Below, one piece after another: positions 18,347 to 25,180 of a DNA stretch of 64,000 nucleotides. This DNA comes from Nocardia abscessus (GTDB taxonomy: Bacteria > Actinomycetota > Actinomycetes > Mycobacteriales > Mycobacteriaceae), in contig NZ_JADLQO010000007.1 of the NCBI RefSeq assembly GCF_015477775.1, positions 248,001 through 312,000 on the forward strand, read 5' to 3'. Under the pieces are notes generated by a model, which was given only the letters and a program-made list of their open reading frames with translations, made no database searches and was not told the origin of the DNA. A program made the position numbers and the translations under genes. The stretch's first letter is position 1. Every line of letters starts with the position of its first letter.

Positions 18347-19408
18347 ATGCGTGTCGTCGTGGTCGGTGCCACCGGAAACGTGGGAACGAGCGTGCTGGAG
18401 ACGCTGTCGGCCGAAGCAGGGATCAGTTCGATCGTCGGCATCGCGCGGCGCGTGCCGGGCAAGCTTCGTGACGGCGTCGAATGGGTGCGCGCGGACGTGC
18501 GAACCGACGACCTCGAATCCCATTTCCACGGCGCCGACGTCGTAGTGCATTTGGCTTGGCTGTTCCAACCCACCCATCAGCCCTTGGTCACTTGGCGCGC
18601 GAACGTCGGCGGCACCGAACGGGTGCTGCGGGCTGTGGCCGCGGCACAGGTTCCCGCTTTGGTCTACGCCTCGTCGGTCGGCGCCTACTCCCCGTGTCAG
18701 GACGACGAGCCGGTGCCGGAGAGTTGGCCGACCGATGGATGGCCTCCTGCCGCGTACATGCGCGAAAAGTCCTATGTCGAACGACTTCTGGATCGTTTCG
18801 AGGCCGAGGAGCCGGATCGGCGGGTGGTTCGCATGCGACCGGGATTCATCTTCCGGCGGGAGACCGCCAGCCAGCAGCGACGTCTGTTCGCCGGGCCCCT
18901 GCTACCGAATCGCCTGCTCCGGCCCGGACTCCCGCCGATCCTGCCGATTCCGCGCGGCCTGCGATTCCAGGCGGTCCACAGTGCCGACATCGGCCGCGCC
19001 TACGCCCTCGCCATCACGACCGACGCGCGCGGACCGTTCAATCTCGCCGCGGAACCGGTGATCGACCGCGCCCGGTTGGCCGAGGTGTTCGAGGCTCGGG
19101 TGGTGTCCGTGCCGCCCGCGGTCGTCCGCGCCGCGCTCGCCATGGGATGGCACGCGCGGACCTTGCCCGCCGCGCCGGACCTGTTCGACGGTGTGATGCA
19201 TCTGCCGATCCTGGACACCGGGCGCGCGCGAGCCGAATTGGGTTGGACGCCACAATTCACGGCGGTCGAGGCACTCCAGGACCTGCTCTCCGGTTTACGC
19301 GCGGGGGCGGGCGAGGACACCCCGCCGCTGGCTCGCGACGCGGGCGGACCCTGGCGATGGCGCGAGTTCGCCTCCGGTGTGGGCGGCCGAGAGCTAGGAG
19401 TCGGCTAG
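18347..19408 (+). CDS. NAD-dependent epimerase/dehydratase family oxidoreductase
   Basis: Extended SDR of 353 aa. The nucleotide-binding loop VVVGATGNVG is at residues 4-13, followed by VVHLAW, then VYASSVGAYSP and AYMREKSYVER. The last provides the YxxxK-type pair in the variant form YMREK. Such proteins act on sugar nucleotides or other carbonyls; the substrate is unknown. ATG 18347 has aagga upstream and fits the Rossmann start better than the further-upstream in-frame start at 18281. The 3' end overlaps the convergent MarR gene by 15 bp. Confidence 0.85.
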   Translation: MRVVVVGATGNVGTSVLETLSAEAGISSIVGIARRVPGKLRDGVEWVRADVRTDDLESHFHGADVVVHLAWLFQPTHQPLVTWRANVGGTERVLRAVAAAQVPALVYASSVGAYSPCQDDEPVPESWPTDGWPPAAYMREKSYVERLLDRFEAEEPDRRVVRMRPGFIFRRETASQQRRLFAGPLLPNRLLRPGLPPILPIPRGLRFQAVHSADIGRAYALAITTDARGPFNLAAEPVIDRARLAEVFEARVVSVPPAVVRAALAMGWHARTLPAAPDLFDGVMHLPILDTGRARAELGWTPQFTAVEALQDLLSGLRAGAGEDTPPLARDAGGPWRWREFASGVGGRELGVG

Positions 19409-19873
19409 CTCTTCGGCCGAATCGTGGCCCGCGGCGGCGGCGCGGCGGAGGAAATCCGCGATGAGCTCGAGTTCGGCGTTGCTGTAGCCGTCGCACAGAT
19501 GGTCCATGCGTCCGTTCATTCCGGCGAACAACCCGTACAGCTCCTGGTTGCGCTCACGCAGCGCGACGACGGCGACCGCGCGCCGGTCGCCTGCGGCCGG
19601 GTCACGCTCGCGGGCGACCCAGCCGCCGCGCTCCAATCGGTCCAGAATGCCGGTCAGCGTGGCCGGATGCAGAGCGGCGCGGCGGGCCAGCGCGCTCGGT
19701 GTCAGCGGGCCGTACCGATTGATCAGATCCAAGCAGGCCCAGTCGGCGTCCTTGAGTTCCACCTTGCTGCCGAAGCGGCGGTTCAGTACGGCGAGTTGAC
19801 CGTTCAGCTCGCGCAGCGCGTCCTTGACGGCGTTGGACAGCCGACGATGCTGCCGGTCGGCCGCTTCGCTCAC
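19394..19873 (-). CDS. MarR-family transcriptional regulator
   Basis: Winged-helix regulator of 159 aa. LTPSALARRAALHPATLTGILDRLERGGW is the recognition-helix region and ERDPAAGDRRAVAVVAL is the wing, both diagnostic of MarR. The start is placed at GTG 19873 because aggaggg lies 7-8 nt upstream. An in-frame ATG at 19891 would put that ribosome site inside the coding region. A perfect 13-bp palindrome lies about 23 bp upstream, suggesting autoregulation. The ligand is unknown. It is divergent from the NmrA-like operon starting at 20046. Confidence 0.88.
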   Translation of the reverse strand: MSEAADRQHRRLSNAVKDALRELNGQLAVLNRRFGSKVELKDADWACLDLINRYGPLTPSALARRAALHPATLTGILDRLERGGWVARERDPAAGDRRAVAVVALRERNQELYGLFAGMNGRMDHLCDGYSNAELELIADFLRRAAAAGHDSAEELADS

Positions 19874-19895
19874 GATGTGACCCTCCTGCATTTCG

Positions 19896-19908
19896 TATGG
19901 ATTCCATA
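19896..19908. promoter_or_regulatory. Perfect palindrome, probable MarR operator
   Basis: TATGGA-T-TCCATA is a perfect 6-1-6 dyad just upstream of the MarR start. Its position suits binding by the adjacent regulator; assignment is inference. Confidence 0.5.
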
Positions 19909-19971
19909 TCTTACGTCGTCAGGTAGTCGCGGCCCGTTGCGCACACGCCGCCGCCGCCTGGGCCGACAGTG

Positions 19972-20023
19972 TTACGAAACTCATATCAAATGAACTTCGA
20001 ACTATGTAATATGAGTTTCGTAA
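19972..20023. promoter_or_regulatory. Long 15-bp inverted repeat in promoter of NmrA-like operon
   Basis: ttacgaaactcatat at 19972-19986 is the exact reverse complement of 20009-20023, separated by 22 bp (centre distance 37 bp). The AT-rich pair ends 22 bp before ATG 20046. It looks like a two-site operator over the promoter rather than a terminator. The binding protein could be the adjacent MarR protein or an HxlR/TetR-type factor encoded elsewhere. Confidence 0.6.
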
Positions 20024-20045
20024 TATCTGCCAACAAGGAGTTGCT

Positions 20046-20879
20046 ATGTACCTGGTCACGGGCGCGACAGGGACGGTCGGCCGCCCACTCGTCCGCGCAT
20101 TGGCTGCCACTGGAAAGCCCGTCCGAGCGGTATCGCGGCAACCCGCCACTGGTTTGCCCGACAGCGTCGAGGTCGTGCCACCCGAAGCGGTCGAGGTCGC
20201 CATGGCGGGAGTGGAAAGCCTGTTCGTCCATCCGCGGGCGACGAAGGATCATGTCCGGGAACTGCTCGAACTCGCGGCTGCTCGCGGCGTCGAACGGGTG
20301 GTCGTGATGTCCGCGATCAACGCCGACGACGAACCCGCGCACCAGCCTTCCCGATACAACGGCGACCGCAACACCGAGGTCGAGCGGGCGGCCATCACCA
20401 GCGGACTGCCGTGGGTGAGTGTTCGCCCGAGTTCGTTCGCCATGAACACCCTCGCGATGTGGCGCGATCAGCTGACCCGGGGCGACATCGTCTACGGGCC
20501 CTACGCGTCCTTCGCCGAAGCGGTGATCCACGAACAGGACGTCGCGGACGTGCTCGCCCGTGCCATGTGGGATGAGACCTTACTCGGCCGACGCATCCCC
20601 GTCACCGGCCCGGAGGCGGTGACCCTGCGGCAGATGGTCGCGGCCATCGGCGAGGCGCTCGGCAGACCATTGCGCTACCAGGAGATTCCGGCCGACATCG
20701 CCGCTCGGAGGATGATCGAGCACGGCCTCGGCGAAGGGTTCGTGCACGCACTCCTGGATCGCTACGCCCGCGAACTCGAACGGACACCGATGGTCACCGG
20801 CGAGGTGGCCGTCGTCCTCGGACGTCCACCGCGTCCCTTCACGACCTGGGTCACCGATCACCGGGCGGCATGGTCATGA
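20046..20879 (+). CDS. NmrA-like NAD(P)H-binding oxidoreductase
   Basis: Protein of 277 aa starting directly with the Rossmann motif YLVTGATGTVGRPLV. It belongs to the NmrA/atypical SDR group: VVVMSAINADDEP, then VRPSSFAMN, and no classic YxxxK pair. Such proteins are quinone or enone reductases or redox sensors. ATG 20046 follows an aaggag site. A long inverted repeat lies upstream, so the gene is probably repressed and inducible. The stop overlaps the start of the cupin gene by 4 bp (ATGA). Confidence 0.85.
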   Translation: MYLVTGATGTVGRPLVRALAATGKPVRAVSRQPATGLPDSVEVVPPEAVEVAMAGVESLFVHPRATKDHVRELLELAAARGVERVVVMSAINADDEPAHQPSRYNGDRNTEVERAAITSGLPWVSVRPSSFAMNTLAMWRDQLTRGDIVYGPYASFAEAVIHEQDVADVLARAMWDETLLGRRIPVTGPEAVTLRQMVAAIGEALGRPLRYQEIPADIAARRMIEHGLGEGFVHALLDRYARELERTPMVTGEVAVVLGRPPRPFTTWVTDHRAAWS

Positions 20880-21370
20880 CCCTGTCCCCCGTTCGGTCCG
20901 GCGACAATGCCGACCGGGCGGTATGGCATCTCGGCGCGCTGATCGAATTCGACGCCACCGCGGAACAAACCGGCGGCTGCTTCGCCGTCACCAGGCACAC
21001 CTGCCGTCACGGGACCGCCGCACCGCTGCACCGTCACGAACGCGAAGACGAGGTGTTCATCGTCTTGGCCGGCGAACTCTCCGTCCATATCGCCGGGCAC
21101 TGGTTCCGCGTCCCGACCGGCTCCACCTTGTTCGCCCCGTGCGGAGTACCGCACGCCTATCGCGTGGAGTCGCCGGTCTGCCGGTTTCTCGCGGTGATCA
21201 CCCCGGGCGGATTCGAGCAATGGTTCACCGACACCGGCACACCGGCCGAGACGCTCTCCCTGCCACCGGCGCCGACCGAGCCGCCCGACGTCGCCTTACT
21301 CGTCTCCGCCGCCGCTCGGCACAACGTCGAAATCCTCGGCCCTACCCCGGATCCGGCGTCGGCCGACTGA
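20876..21370 (+). CDS. Cupin-domain protein
   Basis: Single-domain cupin of 164 aa. LHRHEREDEVFIVLAGEL (His-x-His followed by Glu) is cupin motif 1, and PCGVPHAYRVE is motif 2 with the third His, so a metal site appears intact. Function is unknown; such proteins are often isomerases, dioxygenases or sensors of small metabolites. ATG 20876 overlaps the upstream stop. An in-frame ATG at 20870 is an alternative. Confidence 0.82.
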   Translation: MTLSPVRSGDNADRAVWHLGALIEFDATAEQTGGCFAVTRHTCRHGTAAPLHRHEREDEVFIVLAGELSVHIAGHWFRVPTGSTLFAPCGVPHAYRVESPVCRFLAVITPGGFEQWFTDTGTPAETLSLPPAPTEPPDVALLVSAAARHNVEILGPTPDPASAD

Positions 21371-21450
21371 CCCGCCCCGGAATCCACTTCCGCTTTCGCT
21401 TTCATGGACGTCGCGATCCGGCGCCCATGACACCTCCCGAAGGAATTCTC

Positions 21451-22146
21451 ATGCGTCTCATCGTCTTCGGAGCCAACGGCCCCACCGGTCGCCTGCTCAC
21501 CTCCCAGGCCCTGGCCGCAGGGCACGACGTGGTCGCCGTCACCCGCAGGCCGTCGGAGTTCCCCCTCGAGCACGAGCGGTTGACCACGCTCGAGGGTGAC
21601 GTCTTCTCCCTCCCGTCGGTCGAGGCGGCGGTCGCGGGTGGCGACGCGGTGTTGTCCACCTTGGGTGTCCCCTTCAGCAAGCAACCGATAACGACGTACT
21701 CGTCCGGCGCGGCCAATATCGTTGCCGCGATGCGCGAACACGGCATTCGCCGTCTCGCGGTCGTCTCGTCGAGTGCCGTGGCCCCACGTCCGTACGCGGA
21801 CGCGGGCTTCCTGTTCAATCGGGTCCTACAGCCGTACATCACCCGAGTCATGGGCAGAACGTTGTACGACGACATGCGCGCGATGGAGTCCCTGGTCACC
21901 GCGACCGAACTCGACTGGACGATCGTGCGCCCCAGCGGCCTCTACACCTCCCCCACTGTCACCGACTACACCATGGTCCGAGGCCACGCCGAAGGCCGGT
22001 TCACCTCCCGCGCCGACCTGGCCGCCTGCCTGCTGCGACTCGCCGAAGACGACAGGCACATACGGGAGACCGTCGGTGTGGTCACGACTTCGAACAATCC
22101 CGGTCTGCTCCAACTGATCCGTACCGAGGCATTCGGCAAGCACTGA
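21451..22146 (+). CDS. NAD(P)H-binding protein (flavin reductase/BLVRB-like SDR)
   Basis: Protein of 231 aa beginning MRLIVFGANGPTGRLL, the GxxGxxG loop of atypical SDRs related to biliverdin/flavin reductase B. Later motifs are VVSSSAVAPRP and DWTIVRPSGLY. ATG 21451 is preferred over ATG 21427 because cgaagga sits 7 nt upstream. It lies 80 bp after the cupin gene and is probably co-transcribed with the NmrA-like/cupin pair. A strong terminator follows. Confidence 0.84.
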   Translation: MRLIVFGANGPTGRLLTSQALAAGHDVVAVTRRPSEFPLEHERLTTLEGDVFSLPSVEAAVAGGDAVLSTLGVPFSKQPITTYSSGAANIVAAMREHGIRRLAVVSSSAVAPRPYADAGFLFNRVLQPYITRVMGRTLYDDMRAMESLVTATELDWTIVRPSGLYTSPTVTDYTMVRGHAEGRFTSRADLAACLLRLAEDDRHIRETVGVVTTSNNPGLLQLIRTEAFGKH

Positions 22147-22194
22147 GCACGGCGGCCACCGGGTCGTAGTCGCGTAGTCCCGACGCCGTTCCCA

Positions 22195-22248
22195 GCCCAT
22201 CCGCTCGCTGGACAACGAGCGGCCTCATTCGTCCACGAGCGGATGGGC
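22195..22248. terminator. Bidirectional hairpin terminator
   Basis: gcccatccgctcg (22195-22207) pairs perfectly with 22236-22248, and the stem continues with tggac/gtcca after a 1-nt bulge. It lies between convergent genes ending at 22146 (+) and 22258 (-). Confidence 0.8.
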
Positions 22249-22257
22249 ATGGAGGGG

Positions 22258-22953
22258 TTACTTCGCCGGATAGGGCGCGTTGATCGTGGTGAAGTACTGG
22301 ATCGCGGCGCCGATCGCCACCGGGGCGGTGACCAGGATCTGGCCCGCCACGGTGCCCAGGGCGCCGACCGCGGCGACGCCGACCAGACAGCCGACGGCCG
22401 CGGCGGGGATGAACGGACCGAACAGGCCCGCGATGGTCCCCGCGGCGATGGTCGCGCCCGCGAGGCCGCCGAGCACGCAGCCGACCGCCGCGCCACCGAG
22501 GCCGCCGACCAGGGTGCCGATGGTGGCGCCCATGCTGATGGTGCTGGTCATGCGGGACCAAGCGGCTTGTTCACGGTCGTACTCGGTCTTCCACGGCGCC
22601 TTGTCCTCGAACGGCAGGGCGACCGGCTTGTAGACCGCGCGGTCCATCGACAGGTCCGGTGTCAGCGTCGCTGTGCGGCCGGAGATCTCGGCAACGATCG
22701 GGAACTCGAACTCGTCGACGGTGAACGTCAGCGGCGTCCCGGCGACGGTGACGCCGTCTCGGGACTTGACCTTCAGCGTCCCGTCCTCGACTACCAGCGC
22801 ACCGGAGTCGATCTCGATGATCGAGGACGTGTCGGTGGCGTGCGCGGTGAACGAGATGGGCTGGTCGTCACCCAGGTCGGCGTAGGCCGTGCCCGCGACG
22901 GCGGTCAGGGCGGCCAGCGCCAGCGCAGGCACGGCGAAAATCCTCGTCAGCAT
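22258..22953 (-). CDS. Secreted protein with C-terminal glycine-zipper hydrophobic region
   Basis: Protein of 231 aa with a clear signal peptide (IFAVPALALAALTAVAGTAYA, cleavage before DLGDD). The middle part is beta-rich (SSIIEIDSGALVVEDGTL and similar). The last third is glycine- and alanine-rich and hydrophobic (TIGTLVGGLGGAAVGCVLGG and following), resembling glycine-zipper segments that insert into membranes. This layout is common among uncharacterised exported proteins of Nocardia and Rhodococcus. A Fur/Zur-like box 56-74 nt upstream suggests metal-dependent repression. No enzymatic motif is seen. Confidence 0.8.
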   Translation of the reverse strand: MLTRIFAVPALALAALTAVAGTAYADLGDDQPISFTAHATDTSSIIEIDSGALVVEDGTLKVKSRDGVTVAGTPLTFTVDEFEFPIVAEISGRTATLTPDLSMDRAVYKPVALPFEDKAPWKTEYDREQAAWSRMTSTISMGATIGTLVGGLGGAAVGCVLGGLAGATIAAGTIAGLFGPFIPAAAVGCLVGVAAVGALGTVAGQILVTAPVAIGAAIQYFTTINAPYPAK

Positions 22954-23000
22954 GGTGATTCCTCATCGCGATCTCGGCCGCGCCGGGTGCGCGATCGAGA

Positions 23001-23030
23001 TTATCATTGATAATGATTGTCATTATCGAC
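23001..23030. promoter_or_regulatory. Fur/Zur-type metalloregulator box
   Basis: GATAATGATTGTCATTATC at 23009-23027 is a perfect 8-3-8 dyad. It matches the classical 19-bp Fur consensus at 17 positions and contains a TGATAATGATTGTCA core of Zur-box type. A second dyad, ttatca-t-tgataa (23001-23013), overlaps it. It lies about 56 bp upstream of the secreted-protein start. Confidence 0.7.
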
Positions 23031-23103
23031 AACTTTTCGATGAAATTCCTTGTGGCACAGCATCACTGTCGAGTCAGGTCGGCGAACCCGTTTGCAGAGA
23101 AAA

Positions 23104-23118
23104 CGATAACGATTATCA
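23104..23118. promoter_or_regulatory. Second Fur/Zur-like box
   Basis: GATAACGATTATC at 23105-23117 is a perfect 5-3-5 dyad, embedded in a 15-bp Zur-like sequence. It abuts the candidate start of the truncated GNAT gene, so it may control that transcript or act jointly with the box at 23001. Confidence 0.55.
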
Positions 23119-23120
23119 TT

Positions 23121-23537
23121 ATGTGCCGCTCGAAGCTTGGAGGGGTGTACCTGCGCAACCCGCTCAACCGCCTCTGGGTGGCCGAGCACGAAGGCCGCAT
23201 CGTCGCCACCACGGCGATTCGCGCTCGCGGCCCTCGCCATCCACCGCACCCCGCGTGGCTGGTCGAACGGTTCCCCGACCAGGGCACCGCACAGTTGTTC
23301 CGGGTCTACGTCCGTCCCGAACACCACCGGCGCGGGCTTGCCACACGGCTGGTCCGGGCAGCCGTCGACTACGTTTCCGCTACACCGGAATTCGACCGGC
23401 TGTACTTGCACACCGACGCGCGGACCCCGGGTGCGCTGGATTTCTGGCTCACCTTCGGCGAGATCGTCCACGACGCGCGCCTACCCGGCCCCGGGTTCCA
23501 GACCGTGCACCTGGAAATCCCCTTGACCCGCCCGTAG
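23121..23537 (+). CDS. GNAT acetyltransferase, apparently N-terminally truncated
   Basis: The frame encodes the acetyl-CoA-binding core of a GNAT protein: strand LWVAEHEGRIVATTAIR, then AQLFRVYVRPEHHRRGLATRLVRAA (the R/QxxGxG/A-type loop, here RRGLA), and the later strand DRLYLHTDA. The usual first strand and helices 1-2 (about 40-50 residues) are missing, because upstream sequence becomes the metal-box region. No good ribosome site precedes ATG 23121 or GTG 23145. It may be a 5'-deleted gene or use an unusual start. Substrate unknown. Confidence 0.6.
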   Translation: MCRSKLGGVYLRNPLNRLWVAEHEGRIVATTAIRARGPRHPPHPAWLVERFPDQGTAQLFRVYVRPEHHRRGLATRLVRAAVDYVSATPEFDRLYLHTDARTPGALDFWLTFGEIVHDARLPGPGFQTVHLEIPLTRP

Positions 23538-23655
23538 CTCGCCGATCGCCACATCGACCGAGGCGCAACTGCTCGCGATGCACGGAGTCGGCCCGAAAGC
23601 CGTTCGCATCCTGCGCGAAACGCTCGAGGCGAGCGGTCGTTCGCTCGACGCGTGA
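23527..23655 (+). pseudogene. Remnant of helix-hairpin-helix DNA-binding protein
   Basis: In a frame different from the GNAT gene, codons ending at 23655 read EAQLLAMHGVGPKAVRILRE then TLEASGRSLDA and a stop. This is the helix-hairpin-helix (HGVGPKA) C-terminal part of small bacterial DNA-binding proteins. The frame is closed by a stop at 23524, and no start with a ribosome site exists, so only the 3' end remains. Together with the headless GNAT gene it suggests past deletions here. Confidence 0.45.
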
Positions 23656-23659
23656 GCCG

Positions 23660-24244
23660 CTATGCGCGTACTCCGGCCAGCACTTCCTCGATGCGCGCGC
23701 GCAACGATCGACCCGCCGCGTGCAGGGGTTCGGTCGAGCGGAGCGTGCGACTGAGGACGAAAGCGCCCTCGAGCGCGGTGAGCACGGCGAGGATGAACTC
23801 GCGGGCCTGCGGTGCGGGCAGGCCACGGCGGACGAAGTAGCCGGTGCCTTCGTCGATCCAGGCGGCCATGACCTCGGCGGCGACTTCGCGCAGCGCGGGT
23901 TCGCTGTCGGCGACCTCGCCCGCGACGGTGCCGACCGGGCACATGTTGATCCAGCCGGTCTGCTCGATCTGCTCGGCGGCCGCGGCGAACGCGGCGGGAA
24001 CCGCTTCGCGCAGATCGTCGTGCGGATCGAGCAGCAAGGGCAGCAACTGGATGTACGCGGCTCCCGATGTGCGCAGCGCCGCGGCGGCGATCTGCGGTTT
24101 GCCTTCGGGAAAGTGGTGGTAGAGCGAGCCCATCGGGGCGCGGGCTGCGACGGTGATCTGCTTGACGCTCGTTCCCGCGTAGCCCTGCGTGCGCATCAGC
24201 TCGGCCGTCGCGGTGACGAGGCGTTCCCGGGTGCTGGTTGACAT
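23660..24244 (-). CDS. TetR-family transcriptional regulator
   Basis: Regulator of about 194 aa with an N-terminal HTH: RLVTATAELMRTQGYAGTSV, then KQITVAARAPMGSLYHHFP. The C-terminal half resembles the LmrA/YxaF-like TetR subgroup (NMCPVGTVAGEVAD). ATG 24244 is chosen; GTG/ATG codons up to 24259 are alternatives. It is divergent from the hydrolase at 24309 with only 64 bp between, which holds two dyads (24266-24283 and 24283-24294). It very probably represses itself and the hydrolase. Confidence 0.87.
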   Translation of the reverse strand: MSTSTRERLVTATAELMRTQGYAGTSVKQITVAARAPMGSLYHHFPEGKPQIAAAALRTSGAAYIQLLPLLLDPHDDLREAVPAAFAAAAEQIEQTGWINMCPVGTVAGEVADSEPALREVAAEVMAAWIDEGTGYFVRRGLPAPQAREFILAVLTALEGAFVLSRTLRSTEPLHAAGRSLRARIEEVLAGVRA

Positions 24245-24265
24245 TCTCTCGCTCACCATTCCAGA

Positions 24266-24294
24266 CTAGAGCAAACACTCTAGAGCGATCGCTC
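24266..24294. promoter_or_regulatory. Two overlapping TetR-type operators
   Basis: ctagag-caaaca-ctctag (24266-24283) is a perfect 6-6-6 dyad. It is followed immediately by gagcgatcgctc (24283-24294), a perfect 12-bp palindrome. Both share the AGAGC/GCTCT element, so they are likely variants of one regulator's site. Confidence 0.6.
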
Positions 24295-24308
24295 GGATGG
24301 AGGCGGAC

Positions 24309-25169
24309 ATGCCTGTTGTCGAACTACCCGCGGGCCGCGTGCACTTTGTCGAACGGGGCGAGGGGCCACCGGTCGTCCTGCTGCACGGCCTGCTGATGAA
24401 CCACACGCTGTGGGACGAGGTGCTCGACGCGCTTCCCGCTGGCTTCCGGTACGTGCTGCCCGACCTGCCGCTCGGCGCCCATCCCCTGCCGCTGCGTCCC
24501 GGCGTCGACCTGAGCCTGCGCGGCCTGAATCAGTTGGTCGCCGATTTCCTCGCCGCGCTGGACCTGCGCGACGTGACGCTCGTGCACAGCGATTGGGGCG
24601 GCGCGCTGTTCCTCACCGCCTTCGGGCTCGACCAACGCGTCGGCAGGCTGATCGTGCTGCCGTGCGAGGCATTCGACAACTTCCCGCCCGGCCTGCCGGG
24701 CAAGATGGCCACCGTCGCCACCTATCTCCCCGGCGGGATCTCGCTGGCGCTGCGGCAGCTACGCGTTCGGTGGCTGCGCCGCTCGCCGCTGCTGTTCGGC
24801 TGGATGGCGCGGCGCCCGCTGTCCGACGCGCTGGTGCACGGCTGGACCGAGCCGGGGCTGCGGGATGCCCGCATCCGGCGGGACCTGCTCGCCTACACCA
24901 AATCGGGCTTCCGCAAGCCGGAACTGATCGCGAACACCGAAGCGCTGCGCGACTTCCAGGGTGAGGCGCTGATCCTGTGGTCCTCGGCGGGCAAGGTGAT
25001 GCCCCGCGAGCACGGGCACAGGCTCGCCGAACTCATCCCGAAGGCGAGACTGGTCGAAATCGACGACGCGTACGTCCTCTCCATGCTCGACCAGCCCGCC
25101 GCGATCGCCGAGGCGATGTCGGCGTTCCTCGTCGAGCAGCACGCCGCGCCGGAGCCACCCACCCGCTGA
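24309..25169 (+). CDS. Alpha/beta hydrolase with Asp nucleophile and no catalytic His
   Basis: Protein of 286 aa with an alpha/beta-hydrolase core: VVLLHGLLMNHTLW (oxyanion HG) and a nucleophile elbow HSDWGG with Asp95 instead of Ser. Asp at this place is typical of haloalkane dehalogenases and epoxide hydrolases. The C-terminal motif where the catalytic His is expected reads DDAYVLSMLDQP, so Tyr or Val replaces His. Catalysis may differ or be lost. ggagg precedes ATG 24309. Controlled by the divergent TetR. Confidence 0.8.
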   Translation: MPVVELPAGRVHFVERGEGPPVVLLHGLLMNHTLWDEVLDALPAGFRYVLPDLPLGAHPLPLRPGVDLSLRGLNQLVADFLAALDLRDVTLVHSDWGGALFLTAFGLDQRVGRLIVLPCEAFDNFPPGLPGKMATVATYLPGGISLALRQLRVRWLRRSPLLFGWMARRPLSDALVHGWTEPGLRDARIRRDLLAYTKSGFRKPELIANTEALRDFQGEALILWSSAGKVMPREHGHRLAELIPKARLVEIDDAYVLSMLDQPAAIAEAMSAFLVEQHAAPEPPTR

Positions 25170-25180
25170 TCCCGCGGTGC

